A DNA stretch of 64,000 nucleotides from an uncultured Prevotellaceae bacterium (GCA_937898415.1 CALDLA010000067.1:1-64000); one strand, 5' to 3'; positions 41,550-51,364 are shown, counted from the first letter of the stretch. The notes: generated from the letters alone by a model not told the origin. Numbers and translations: made by a program.

Positions 41550-44500
41550 TTAGAATTTAATACTTGCACCAATCAAATATGTACGAGACGGCGGGTAAAG
41601 ACCCAGGTCAATACCTGAAGCCCAGCCTTCACCACCAGCAGCATTACCTACCTCAGGATCGAGGCCTGTGTAACCGGTGAAGGTGTAGAGGTTCTGAGCC
41701 TGAACATAGAAGCGGAGCTGCTGGAACGGGCAAGCCTTCCAAAGATGCTTGAAGTCGTAACCAAGTGTGATGGTCTTGATCTTAAAGTAATCGGCATCCT
41801 CCATATAACGGGTTGATACCCAGTTGGTGTTCTCACTACCTGTACTTGTAATACGTGGCTGGTCGTTAGAGGTACCCTCACCAATCCAACGATTCAGAAT
41901 CGTTGTATCGTAGTTCTGGTAAGGAGCATCACTGAATGAACGGTAAGAACGCATAACCTGCATACCGAATGCACCAGCACCGTTTACAGCAAAGTCGAAG
42001 CCCTTGTAGTTCAGACCAAGGTTGATACCCAGCATCACGTCGGGGTTAGGATTACCAATCTCATGACGGTCGCAAGTTTTACCTTCTGCATAGGTAATCA
42101 CACCATCGCCATTCCAGTCATCCCAGATGCAGTCACCAGGCTGTGCGCCGTCAAGAACGGCCTTACCTGCCTTACGTGCATCATCAATCTGCTGCTGGTT
42201 CTGCCAGATACCGCTGTAGGACATACCGTAGAAGTAACCGATGGGCTTGCCTTCCTCAGCACGGTAGACATACTCTGTACCCTGTGAGAGGACGCCGCTC
42301 GGACCATTAATATAGTGGTTGTCGTTAGCAATACGGGTTACCTCGTTCTTGTTGGTAGTAAGGTTCACGCTGGCATTGTAGCTGAAGTCCTTACCGATTC
42401 TGTCGTTCCAGGAGAGGGCAATCTCAATACCGGTATTCTCAACGTCACCACCATTGATGGCAGCAGGGTTGGTACCATAGATGGCAAGCAGGTTACCTCC
42501 GATAAGCCAGTCCTTAGTAGTCTTCTTATACCAGTCGAACGTCAGACCCAGACGGTTGTTGAGGAAACGAGCATCAAAACCTAAGTCAAGCTGTTCAGAG
42601 GTTTCCCATGTCAGGTCAGGATTCGGTACGATGTTTGCGTAAGCACCGGTATGTGGAGTTCCGGCAACAGAAGTTGGCATGTCAGAAGCGAACTTATAAC
42701 CACTGTCACCAGCTTCGCCCGACAGAGCGATGGTAGCCAGATACTGATACTTAGAGATATCCTTGTTACCGTTCTGACCCCAGCTTGCGCGAATCTTCAA
42801 GAAGTCCATCCAGCTCTTGGTGCTCTCCATGAATTTCTCATTAGAGATTACCCAACCAGCAGACACAGAGGGGAATACGCCCCAACGCTTACCGTCGGTA
42901 AAGATACTTGAACCATCATAACGTAAGGTTGCGGTAGCCATGTAGGTCTCATTCCAGTCCCAAGTCACACGTCCGAACCAAGAAGCGAGATACTCTTCAT
43001 CATTGGGCTTACCCGTCAAAGTGGCATCGGTAGCATTTGCAAGCTTGATGTTTGACAGCCATGCAGAATCCCAACCCTTCAGTGTTGCGAGCTGCTCGCC
43101 ATAATTAACTTTGTTAGAACCACCGATGTTAAAGCTCCAAGCGGTGCTCTGATAGGTCTGACCAACCATGGCACTGATCTTATGACCAGAAATAATAGGA
43201 AGATCGTATGTCAAGGTGTTCTCAACAGACCAGTTAGTACTCAGCCAAGAACTCTGGTTAACACTATAGACAATGGATGTAGCATTTCCATAACCAGAAG
43301 AGCGTGGCTCATTGTAGTTGCGATAAGCACCTGAACCCCAGCTGTAGTTGAACTGAGAACGCCATCTCAGACCCTTGATGGGCTGAATAACGGCGAAAGC
43401 AGTAGCGTTGGCATTGATGTTGCGGCTCTCTGCCATAGAGTTGAAACCACCATGAGTGAGGTTCTCCCATGGGTTGCTGAACAAAGAAGAGTTCCAACCC
43501 TTACCATACTTAACATTACCATCAAAATCCTGATAATAATAGATGTCGCCATTGTAAGCGTACTGTGGCATAAGCGGAGAGGTCTGGAGCAAGCTGTGGA
43601 TGTAGCTCCAATACATACCATCCTCAGCCAAGTCGTGGCTCTTGTTGTAGCTAATAGAGATGTTCTCACCGATGGTGATGGCATCGAAGTCCTTAGCCTT
43701 CAACAGTACGTGGTCGCTGTTGACACGGATGGTGTGGCGCTTGTAGTAAGAAGCCTCGTCAGCACCCATGATACCTTCGTTACCGGTATAGGTATATGAC
43801 ATGGCAAACTTAGACATGTCAGTACCACCAGTCAGGGTCACAGAATGGTTCTGCTGCACAGCATTCTTGTTATCGAATGCACCCCACCAGTCAGTGCCTG
43901 ACCAACCGCTATTAACCTTGGTAAGAATGTCTTGTGGAACAAAGCCTGACCAATCCATCTTCTGACCAGAAGTGTTAAAAGTATACTCATCAAGGATGGT
44001 CATGAACTGCGAAGCATCGAGCAGCTGTGGGCGCTTGTAGGCGTTAGACCAACCCATAGCACCATTATAGCTCAACTCAATCTTACCAGCCTTACCCTGC
44101 TTGGTAGTAACGAGAATAACGCCGTTGGCAGCACGGGCACCATAGATGGCTGCCGATGCAGCATCCTTCAGCACGTCAATAGTCTCGATATCAGCGGGGT
44201 TGATGTCATCAAGGCTACCGCCAGCGACACCATCGATAACGTAAAGGGGAGAAGAGTTACCTGTGGTACCGATACCACGGATGTAAACCTTATAACCCTT
44301 ACCAGGCTGAGTAGACGACTGGGTAATCTGCACACCAGGCGTACTTGACTGCATGGCTTCGAGGGCACTGGTAGTGTTCAGTTTGGCAATCTCATCACCC
44401 TTTACCTGAACAGTAGCACCAGTCACCAACTTCTTCTTCTGGACACCGTAACCAATAACCACCACTTCATCCAGTGCAGCATTGTCTTCCACCAGAGTTA

Positions 44501-44819
44501 CATTGAAATTTGACTGATTGCCGATCGTAATCTCCTGTGTTGTGTAGCCGATGTAACTGATGACCAGCTTGGCACCTGGCTTCACGTTAAGTGTAAAATT
44601 ACCGTTGAGGTCGGTCACCACACCATTCGAGGTGCCCTTTTCAACGACACTCGCACCAATTACGGGACCCTGAGAGTCAGAAACGGTACCCGTAACCTTC
44701 TTCGTTGACTGCTGGACTGCTTGTACCGAACTTTCGGCATTAGCAGCCAGTGGTGAGTACATTCCTAAAATGGAACATGCACCCATCAACAGCGCTGTTT
44801 TTCTGATTTTTCGATTCAT
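41550..44819 (-). CDS. susC: SusC-like TonB-dependent oligosaccharide transporter
   Basis: The 1089-residue product has a signal peptide (residues 1-28). A carboxypeptidase-like domain (KVTGTVSDSQGPVIGASV) is followed by the SusC TonB box DEVVVIGYGVQ. The plug (YIRGIGTTGNSSPLYVIDG, DVLKDAASAAIYGARAANG) leads to a barrel ending RTYLIGASIKF. It imports oligosaccharides with the SusD partner downstream. The gene follows a GH3 gene on the same strand after 167 bases that contain two hairpins. Confidence 0.96.
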   Translation of the reverse strand: MNRKIRKTALLMGACSILGMYSPLAANAESSVQAVQQSTKKVTGTVSDSQGPVIGASVVEKGTSNGVVTDLNGNFTLNVKPGAKLVISYIGYTTQEITIGNQSNFNVTLVEDNAALDEVVVIGYGVQKKKLVTGATVQVKGDEIAKLNTTSALEAMQSSTPGVQITQSSTQPGKGYKVYIRGIGTTGNSSPLYVIDGVAGGSLDDINPADIETIDVLKDAASAAIYGARAANGVILVTTKQGKAGKIELSYNGAMGWSNAYKRPQLLDASQFMTILDEYTFNTSGQKMDWSGFVPQDILTKVNSGWSGTDWWGAFDNKNAVQQNHSVTLTGGTDMSKFAMSYTYTGNEGIMGADEASYYKRHTIRVNSDHVLLKAKDFDAITIGENISISYNKSHDLAEDGMYWSYIHSLLQTSPLMPQYAYNGDIYYYQDFDGNVKYGKGWNSSLFSNPWENLTHGGFNSMAESRNINANATAFAVIQPIKGLRWRSQFNYSWGSGAYRNYNEPRSSGYGNATSIVYSVNQSSWLSTNWSVENTLTYDLPIISGHKISAMVGQTYQSTAWSFNIGGSNKVNYGEQLATLKGWDSAWLSNIKLANATDATLTGKPNDEEYLASWFGRVTWDWNETYMATATLRYDGSSIFTDGKRWGVFPSVSAGWVISNEKFMESTKSWMDFLKIRASWGQNGNKDISKYQYLATIALSGEAGDSGYKFASDMPTSVAGTPHTGAYANIVPNPDLTWETSEQLDLGFDARFLNNRLGLTFDWYKKTTKDWLIGGNLLAIYGTNPAAINGGDVENTGIEIALSWNDRIGKDFSYNASVNLTTNKNEVTRIANDNHYINGPSGVLSQGTEYVYRAEEGKPIGYFYGMSYSGIWQNQQQIDDARKAGKAVLDGAQPGDCIWDDWNGDGVITYAEGKTCDRHEIGNPNPDVMLGINLGLNYKGFDFAVNGAGAFGMQVMRSYRSFSDAPYQNYDTTILNRWIGEGTSNDQPRITSTGSENTNWVSTRYMEDADYFKIKTITLGYDFKHLWKACPFQQLRFYVQAQNLYTFTGYTGLDPEVGNAAGGEGWASGIDLGLYPPSRTYLIGASIKF

Positions 44820-44875
44820 ACTTAAGTATTTTCTATAGATTAATTAGTTTGTAATAAATACAAATAGGTTTTAGC

Positions 44876-44891
44876 GGAAGCAATCGCTTCC
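44876..44891. repeat. Hairpin in the susC leader region (proximal)
   Basis: GGAAGC-AATC-GCTTCC is a perfect 6-bp stem with a 4-base loop, 57 bases upstream of susC. It lies between the GH3 stop and the susC start. No T-run follows it on the minus strand. Confidence 0.65.
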
Positions 44892-44904
44892 AGATTGCCT
44901 TCAA

Positions 44905-44919
44905 GCCCGCTTGGCGGGC
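44905..44919. repeat. Hairpin in the GH3-susC intergenic region (distal)
   Basis: GCCCGC-TTG-GCGGGC is a perfect 6-bp GC stem with a 3-base loop, 14 bases from the other hairpin. Together they could terminate or attenuate readthrough from the GH3 gene, or be remains of a REP-like pair. Confidence 0.65.
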
Positions 44920-44986
44920 ATTCAGCTGGGTGTTAAGAGGAGTCGTTTGGATTCATTGATTTTGGTTTTTTGTTAATATTAAATAA

Positions 44987-47569
44987 TTAAATATGTATAG
45001 TCTCAACGGATTGTAGGTCACTCGACTTAGAACTGGTACCAATAAGGATCTCATATTTCCCAGATTTCGTTCGCATCGTGTTGGTCTCCGGGTCAAAGAA
45101 CTCGAAAGACTTCGGCGTCAGTTCTAGCTTAACAGTCTTCGTCTGACCTGCCTTGACATCAACACGCTGGAAGCCGCGGAGCGACTTCAGCGGTCCTTCC
45201 TTATCCTGTAAGTTACGGATATAGAGCTGAACAATCTCCGTACCGTCGCGCTTTCCCGTGTTCGACACATCCACGGTCAGCGTGCCATTGCCGCCATTCC
45301 TCATTTCTAATTTCTCATTTCTAATTTCGAATGAAGTGTAGCTGAGTCCATAGCCAAAGGGATAGAGAGCATCCTCAAAGTAGCGGTAGGTGCGACCCTT
45401 CATCGAATAGTCCTCGTAGTCAGGCAGTTGACTGCTGGACTTATAGAACGTGATAGGCAGCTTTCCTGCCGGGTTATAGTCGCCAAAGAGCACGTCAGCC
45501 ACAGCCGTACCGCCCTCCTGACCGGGGTACCAAGCCTGAACGATGGCATCACAGGTCTCAGTCTCAGGCTGCAGAGCGATGGCCGAACCGGAGCAGTTGA
45601 CGAAGATAACGGTCTTGCCTGCCTCCTTCAAGGCCTTGAGGAAATTGCGCTGGACGGCGGGTAACTCGATGTTGGTGCGGTCGCCACCCTTGAAGCCTTC
45701 AATCTCCACCGGCATTTCCTCACCTTCGAGGGCTGAGGAGATGCCACCGACGAAGATGACCTTGTCGATATCCTTCAACTGACTGATAACAGCCTGATAG
45801 TCAATGGGGAGTTCCTTGGCTACGTTAATCTTCAGGTTGGCATTGTAGGTAGGAATATGGGCGAAGCGCACCTCTATCTGGTAGCTCTTGCCCTTCTCAG
45901 CCTGAATGGGAACGCGATTAGGAGTGGTGCGCCAGATGTGGTGTCTGAACTTCTGAACGCCGTCGATATAGAGTTCGAAATGTCCGCAACCTTCTACATT
46001 GACGACGTATTCACCCGATTCTTTCGGGGTGAACGTGGTCTCATACTTGGCAGAAAAACCTTCCAGATTAACACCGGGAGCAAAGTTGTGCATGCCAGCT
46101 GTGGTCACTGCCACAGGATTGAGATAGCGCTGGACAGTCACAGCTTTGCCCTCCATGCCGGTGTTATTCCAGAACGTGCCTTTCAGGCCCTTGCGGCCAT
46201 CGGCACTACACTGTGTGCTTAACAGGCACTCCATCACCTTATCATAAGTAAGGTCACAGCCCTTATGGTAGTAGATTTTCTTTTGCTTGGCCTTGATACC
46301 GTCCAAAATGGTGACGGTGCTGTTGGGCATACCGTTATAGTTACCCCACATCAGCGGTGCATCATCGGCATTGGGGCCGATGACGGCAATACGTTCCTTA
46401 TTCTTCTGCAGTGGCAGCACGTCGTTCTTGTTCTGTAACAGGACAATGGTCTGACGAGCCATATCGAGTGCTATCTGGCGATGCTCCTTGCTGCTCATAG
46501 CCGAATAAGGTATCTTCGACCATTCCACGAGCGAGGGGTCGTCCATCTCGCCCAAATCAAAACGGCCTTCCAACAGGCGGATGACGTGCTTGTCGACCTC
46601 GGCTTCTGTCATCAGTCCACGACGGACGGCCTCGGGAATGCTGCGGTAGGCATAGCCATAACCGCACTCCACGTCAGTACCGGCAATGGTAGCCTTGGCA
46701 GAAGCGTGGACGGCATCGGAGGAAGACTTATGCGATTCATAGAAATCGCTGACGGCACCACAGTCGCTGACGACCAGGTACTGGAAGCCCCACTCATCAC
46801 GCAGAATTTGCTGCAACAGTCGCTGACTGCCACAGCAGGGATCATCGTCCAGGCGCTGGTAGGCGCACATCACCTCACGGACCTTGGCATCCTGTACCAG
46901 TGTCTTGAAGGCCGGCATATAGGTTTCCCAGAAGTCGCGGGGCGAAACGTCGGTCAGATTGGCCGAGTGGCGGGTGTACTCAGGACCACTATGAACGGCA
47001 TAGTGCTTGGCACAGGCCCAAAGCTTGCGGTACTTGGCATCCTCGGGGCCCTGAAGTCCACGAACCACTTGAACGCCCATGACACTGGTCAGGTAGGGGT
47101 CTTCACCGTAGGTCTCCTGTCCCCTGCCCCATCGCGGATCACGGAAAATGTTCACATTCGGCGTCCAAACGGAGAGGCTGTGGAACTTCTCGTCCTCACC
47201 ACCATTCAGCATACGATGGTTGTACTGCGCACGGAACTCCGTACTGGCAGCATCAAACACCTTATATAATAATGACGGGTTGAAGGACGAAGCCATGGCC
47301 ACCGGCTCGGGGAAAACCGTCACGTTGCCCATGTTGGCAGCACCATGCAGCGCCTCACTCCACCAGAAAAACTTCTTGATTCCCAAACGGGGTATGGCAG
47401 GACTCTCGTCAAGCATCAGCTTGGCTTTCTCTTCCAATGTCAGACGTGAACAAAGGTCAACTGCCCGTTCCCGGGCTGGAAGGTCAGGGTTCTGGTATGG
47501 ATAGGTTTGTGCTTCGAGTGCAAGGCTGGCTGTTAGAGCCCACACCGTCAGTAATACATACAGTTTCAT
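44987..47569 (-). CDS. GH3 beta-xylosidase/glucosidase with PA14 domain
   Basis: The 860-residue secreted enzyme has the GH3 barrel with nucleophile Asp269 in VVSDCGAV. An alpha/beta sandwich interrupted by a PA14-like domain (about 455-590, with KGTFWNNTGMEG and FELYIDGVQKF) and a C-terminal fibronectin-III-like domain complete it. Length and layout match Prevotella xylan-type GH3 beta-xylosidases. It diverges from the GH43-GH43-GH9 operon. A heptanucleotide array encodes residues 748-757 just before the last domain. The start at 47569 begins the signal peptide (MKLYVLLTVW). Confidence 0.93.
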   Translation of the reverse strand: MKLYVLLTVWALTASLALEAQTYPYQNPDLPARERAVDLCSRLTLEEKAKLMLDESPAIPRLGIKKFFWWSEALHGAANMGNVTVFPEPVAMASSFNPSLLYKVFDAASTEFRAQYNHRMLNGGEDEKFHSLSVWTPNVNIFRDPRWGRGQETYGEDPYLTSVMGVQVVRGLQGPEDAKYRKLWACAKHYAVHSGPEYTRHSANLTDVSPRDFWETYMPAFKTLVQDAKVREVMCAYQRLDDDPCCGSQRLLQQILRDEWGFQYLVVSDCGAVSDFYESHKSSSDAVHASAKATIAGTDVECGYGYAYRSIPEAVRRGLMTEAEVDKHVIRLLEGRFDLGEMDDPSLVEWSKIPYSAMSSKEHRQIALDMARQTIVLLQNKNDVLPLQKNKERIAVIGPNADDAPLMWGNYNGMPNSTVTILDGIKAKQKKIYYHKGCDLTYDKVMECLLSTQCSADGRKGLKGTFWNNTGMEGKAVTVQRYLNPVAVTTAGMHNFAPGVNLEGFSAKYETTFTPKESGEYVVNVEGCGHFELYIDGVQKFRHHIWRTTPNRVPIQAEKGKSYQIEVRFAHIPTYNANLKINVAKELPIDYQAVISQLKDIDKVIFVGGISSALEGEEMPVEIEGFKGGDRTNIELPAVQRNFLKALKEAGKTVIFVNCSGSAIALQPETETCDAIVQAWYPGQEGGTAVADVLFGDYNPAGKLPITFYKSSSQLPDYEDYSMKGRTYRYFEDALYPFGYGLSYTSFEIRNEKLEMRNGGNGTLTVDVSNTGKRDGTEIVQLYIRNLQDKEGPLKSLRGFQRVDVKAGQTKTVKLELTPKSFEFFDPETNTMRTKSGKYEILIGTSSKSSDLQSVETIHI
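45300..45327. repeat. Heptanucleotide array, 4 units (CTCATTT/CTAATTT)
   Basis: Alternating CTCATTT, CTAATTT, CTCATTT, CTAATTT encode IRNEKLEMRN between the GH3 sandwich and the fibronectin-III-like domain. The peptide is unlike the surrounding conserved GH3 sequence. Confidence 0.85.
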
Positions 47570-47601
47570 ATAAGTTTGGTTAACCAATATTAATTTTGTG
47601 G

Positions 47602-47609
47602 CAAAGTTA
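47602..47609 (-). promoter_or_regulatory. -7 promoter box for the GH3-PA14 gene
   Basis: The minus strand reads TAACTTTG, 33 bases before the start at 47569. The nearest upstream TTTG is 12 bases away, so the -33 element is uncertain. Confidence 0.6.
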
Positions 47610-47716
47610 CTGTTTTAGCGGCAAAAACACTTGTCCGAATGTTTCAGAATCTTTCATCTTCGTAACAAATACGAAATATTGTGAACCAAAATCCTTGTTT
47701 TTCAGAATAAAACCAC

Positions 47717-47724
47717 TATCTTTG
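47717..47724 (+). promoter_or_regulatory. -7 promoter box for the GH43-GH43-GH9-AKR operon
   Basis: TATCTTTG lies 32 bases before the ATG at 47756. Together with the box at 47602-47609 it defines a divergent control region of about 190 bases. No operator repeat was recognised in it. Confidence 0.62.
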
Positions 47725-47755
47725 CAAAAAATAATAATTTACCAATAGCAAGTTT

Positions 47756-49864
47756 ATGAAACAACCCTTAACCCTCTTATTGCTTGCCCTACCCATGATG
47801 GCGGCGGCACAAAACCCGGTCATCCGTGACCAGTTCTCGGCTGACCCTACTGCGCGCGTATTTAATAATAAGGTGTACCTCTATCCGTCGCATGACATCT
47901 TCCCGCCCGAAGGTGCGAGGAAGGACTGGTTCTGCATGGAAGACTACCACGTCTTTTCGTCAGAGAATCTTACCGACTGGACCGACCACGGTATGATTGT
48001 CACCCAGAACAAAGTGCCCTGGGTGAGAAAGGATTCCTACTCGATGTGGGCACCTGACTGCGTCGAGCGGAACGGAAAGTACTATTTCTATTTCCCGTCT
48101 GCCCCCGCTGAAGGCAGAGGTGGCTTCGCTGTCGGTGTGGCCATCGCCGACAACCCGGAAGGACCGTTCATTCCTGAGCCGGAGCCCATCAAGGGCATCA
48201 ACGGCATTGACCCCTGCGTACTCCAGGCCTCCGACGGCAATGCCTACATCTTCTGGGGCAACGGTCGCTGCGCCAAGCTCAAGCCTAATATGAAGGAACT
48301 GGCTGACGATACCCCAAAGGAAAAGGTCAAGTTTGGCGAGCGCGAGTTTGAGATGCTCGGTGTCAACTGCCTGAAAGACCTGCCCAACCGTCAGGCAGAA
48401 GGCCCGTTCGCTTTCGAATATAACGGCAACTACTACCTGACATATCCCTACGTGAGGGAAAATACTGAGGTCATCGGCTACGCCATGAGTAAGAACCCGA
48501 TGGGGCCCTACGAATACAAGGGTATCATCATGGCCGAGCACCCCAACGGCTGCTGGACCAACCACCACAGCATCGTGAACTACAAGGGACAGTGGTATTT
48601 CTTCTACCACACCAACTTCTTCTCGCCGAAGGACGACAAGCGCCGCTCGGTCTGCATCGAGAAGCTGACGTTCAATGCTGACGGTACGATCCAGGAAATC
48701 AAGGAATCCATGCGCGGCGTGGGTATCAATCAGGCCACGGAGAAGATTCAGATTGACCGCTACAGCTCTGCCAGTACTGATGCCACGACCGAATATGTGG
48801 ACACCGCCAACTGCATGAAGGGCGGTTGTGTAACCCTGCCAAAGAAGGGCAGCTGGTCACTTTATAAGGACATTGACTTCAGTTGTCTCACCGACGGCTA
48901 TATCATTCTCAGCGCCAAGGCTTCTGACGATGCCGAGTTCTGTATCCGTGAGAAGAGTGCCACCGGCAAGGTACTGGCCCGCTTTAAGATGACGGTGAGA
49001 CCGCCCGAGCAGCCCGCCGGCGCTGCCGCCAATCCGATGATGAGCCGTTTCCGCCGCGACCTGCGTAACCAATGGCTGACGCAGACAGCTGCCTTGGAGT
49101 ACACCCCGAAGGGTGTCACCGACCTCGTCATCACCAACGAGGGGAACGGTACCGTCTCGGTGGACTGGGTACAGTTCAAGAACCGTCCCAAGTACTTCTC
49201 GGCCGTCACCACGCCGTCGGCACAGCCCGACAATGAGGGATTCATCCACCGCTGGCTGCTCTTAGAGCCTATTGACAAGCCCAACAGCGGTAATACCGTC
49301 TTTACCGACAGCTACCTCCGCGAACACTTCAACCGCGAATACTTCAAGGGCCAGCAGACCATCGTGCCGAAGAACGGCCAGAAGGTCAAGGCCGTGTTCA
49401 AGCAGGAACAGGCTCCAGCAGGCTTTGGCCGTGGAGCACAGCAGATGCCTGAAGGGCCTCAGGTGAAGACCGTCACCCAGAACCTCACGTGGCATGCCCT
49501 CGATAGCGAGAACTATAATGTCAAACTGTTCCGCTTCGCCGAGAAGTGGGGTGAGAAGGTCTACGGCGTCCTCTTCTGGGCCGTCACCATCATCGACTGT
49601 GACGAGGACATCGAGAATGTCCGTCTGGCCGTCGGTTCCAACTCCGCCTCTATGTGGTGGCTCAACGGCGAGGAAGTCCTGCTGCTCAGCGGTGACCGCC
49701 GTATGGTGAAGGACGACGCCATGTCGAACCGTATCACCCTGAAGAAGGGCCGCAACATCCTGCGCGGTGCCATCATCAACGGCCCCGGCATGAGCGACTT
49801 CTGCGTCCGCTTCCTCGATGAGAAAGGTAACCCTGTCAAGAACTATTCAATCAAAGCACAATAA
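47756..49864 (+). CDS. GH43-family xylosidase/arabinofuranosidase with CBM6-like and C-terminal domains
   Basis: The 702-residue secreted product has a GH43 propeller (about 20-320). Its catalytic acids are Asp in FSADPTARV, Asp in GIDPCVLQ and Glu in QAEGPFAF. A CBM6-like beta-sandwich follows (about 330-480), then a third beta domain (about 490-702). A GFGRGAQQMPEGPQ loop interrupts the third domain, echoing low-complexity inserts in neighbouring enzymes. The first domain fits the GH43-CBM6 xylosidase group. It is first of a four-gene plus-strand operon, two bases before the next gene. Confidence 0.9.
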   Translation: MKQPLTLLLLALPMMAAAQNPVIRDQFSADPTARVFNNKVYLYPSHDIFPPEGARKDWFCMEDYHVFSSENLTDWTDHGMIVTQNKVPWVRKDSYSMWAPDCVERNGKYYFYFPSAPAEGRGGFAVGVAIADNPEGPFIPEPEPIKGINGIDPCVLQASDGNAYIFWGNGRCAKLKPNMKELADDTPKEKVKFGEREFEMLGVNCLKDLPNRQAEGPFAFEYNGNYYLTYPYVRENTEVIGYAMSKNPMGPYEYKGIIMAEHPNGCWTNHHSIVNYKGQWYFFYHTNFFSPKDDKRRSVCIEKLTFNADGTIQEIKESMRGVGINQATEKIQIDRYSSASTDATTEYVDTANCMKGGCVTLPKKGSWSLYKDIDFSCLTDGYIILSAKASDDAEFCIREKSATGKVLARFKMTVRPPEQPAGAAANPMMSRFRRDLRNQWLTQTAALEYTPKGVTDLVITNEGNGTVSVDWVQFKNRPKYFSAVTTPSAQPDNEGFIHRWLLLEPIDKPNSGNTVFTDSYLREHFNREYFKGQQTIVPKNGQKVKAVFKQEQAPAGFGRGAQQMPEGPQVKTVTQNLTWHALDSENYNVKLFRFAEKWGEKVYGVLFWAVTIIDCDEDIENVRLAVGSNSASMWWLNGEEVLLLSGDRRMVKDDAMSNRITLKKGRNILRGAIINGPGMSDFCVRFLDEKGNPVKNYSIKAQ

Positions 49865-49866
49865 TT

Positions 49867-51333
49867 ATGAAGACAAGAATATCAGCGATACTATTCACTA
49901 TTCACTGTTCACTATTCATTAGCCCTGTAAGGGCGCAAGTAGGCGAACCCTACATCCACGATCCCTCGACCATCGCCGAGTGCGACGGTAAGTACTATAC
50001 CTTCGGCACCGGCGGTGGAGGTCTCATCTCTGAAGACGGCTGGAGCTGGCACAGCGGTGCTGAGCGCCCCGGTGGCGGTGCAGCTCCCGATGTATTGAAG
50101 ATTGGCGACCGCTACCTCTGCATCTACGGTGCTACGGGTGGTGGACTCGGCGGCGGTCATGCCGGTCGCATCCTGACGATGTGGAATAAGACCCTCGACC
50201 CGAAGTCTCCCGATTTCAAGTGGACAGAGGCCGTTGAGGTATGTGCCAGCGACGGCATGGAAGACCAGGACGCCATCGACCCCGGTCTGTTGCTCGACCC
50301 GACGACAGGTCGCCTATGGGCCAGCTACGGCACCTACTTCGGCAGCATCCGACTCATCGAGATTGACCCCAAGACGGGTTTTCGCGTCAGTGGCAATAAA
50401 GAAAAGGACATTGCCATCGACTGTGAGGCCAGCGACCTGATCTACCGTAATGGCTGGTACTATCTGCTGGGTACCCACGGCACCTGCTGCGACGGGGTGA
50501 ACTCTACTTACAATATAGTGGTGGGCCGCGCCAAGAGCGTACAGGGTCCCTATATAGATAATGTAGGCCGCGATATGTATCAAGGCGGTGGTAAAATGGT
50601 GATTGCCGCTGGCGACCGCAAGACGGGTGCCGGACACTTCGGCCGTACCATCATCGACGAGGGTGTGGAGATTCTGTCGTTCCACTGGGAGGCCGACTTC
50701 GACATGGGCGGCCGCTCCACCCTGGCTATCCGCCCCCTGCTCTGGAAGAATGACTGGCCCGTAGGTGGTGAGCAGTTCAAGGGCGGTGTCTTCGAGATTG
50801 AGAGCGAGCGCCGTGGCTACGCTTTGGAACTGGCTGTCGACTTCGTTCGCATGAATGTCGCCCGTCAGGGTGGTTTCGGCAGACCGCAGCAGAACGCCGC
50901 TCCCCCACAGCCCGTGGCTAACCAGACGCTGGACGAAGTAAAGGGCAAGTGGCCGGAAGGAAATATCCCCGCCCGTATCGGCGACTATATGTTCCGTCCC
51001 TGGCAGCGCTGGAACGTGCAGCCCGCCGAGGGTAAGGGCGGCTACTTAGGCGGTCCGTACTTCAAGATTACCATCGACGGTACCGAGCGCGCCCTGGCTG
51101 CTACTGCTGACTGCGAGGTGACTACCGTTCCTGCCTACACAGGAGCCGACGAACAGCTGTGGCGCATCGAGCAGCTCACCGACGGTACCTTCCGCATCAT
51201 GCCGAAGGTTATCCCCGGACGCGAAGGACTGAACAAGCACTTCTGCCTCTACTCTGCAGGCGACTCGACTCCCACACTGGCCGAGTACGACTTCAATAGT
51301 GACAATTCGAAATGGAACTTCCGCAATCATTAA
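49867..51333 (+). CDS. GH43-family endo-arabinanase-like enzyme with ricin-type lectin tail
   Basis: The 488-residue product has a signal peptide whose core (FTIHCSLFI) is encoded by a heptanucleotide array. The GH43 propeller has Asp in YIHDPSTI, Asp in DAIDPGLLL and Glu in DCEASDLIYR, as in arabinanases. After a Gln/Pro/Gly linker (RQGGFGRPQQ) comes a beta-trefoil-like, ricin-type binding domain (about 370-488). It probably cuts arabinan or arabinoxylan side chains. It is in one operon with the preceding GH43 and the following GH9. Confidence 0.88.
   Translation: MKTRISAILFTIHCSLFISPVRAQVGEPYIHDPSTIAECDGKYYTFGTGGGGLISEDGWSWHSGAERPGGGAAPDVLKIGDRYLCIYGATGGGLGGGHAGRILTMWNKTLDPKSPDFKWTEAVEVCASDGMEDQDAIDPGLLLDPTTGRLWASYGTYFGSIRLIEIDPKTGFRVSGNKEKDIAIDCEASDLIYRNGWYYLLGTHGTCCDGVNSTYNIVVGRAKSVQGPYIDNVGRDMYQGGGKMVIAAGDRKTGAGHFGRTIIDEGVEILSFHWEADFDMGGRSTLAIRPLLWKNDWPVGGEQFKGGVFEIESERRGYALELAVDFVRMNVARQGGFGRPQQNAAPPQPVANQTLDEVKGKWPEGNIPARIGDYMFRPWQRWNVQPAEGKGGYLGGPYFKITIDGTERALAATADCEVTTVPAYTGADEQLWRIEQLTDGTFRIMPKVIPGREGLNKHFCLYSAGDSTPTLAEYDFNSDNSKWNFRNH
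49890..49917. repeat. Heptanucleotide array, 4 units (ACTATTC), in a signal peptide
   Basis: Units are ACTATTC, ACTATTC, ACTGTTC, ACTATTC, encoding residues 8-17, the hydrophobic core of the signal peptide. A one-unit change would shift frame before the mature protein and abolish expression. Confidence 0.88.
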
Positions 51334-51364
51334 TTGCGGAAGCTCCTTCCTAACCTTTTATCTA

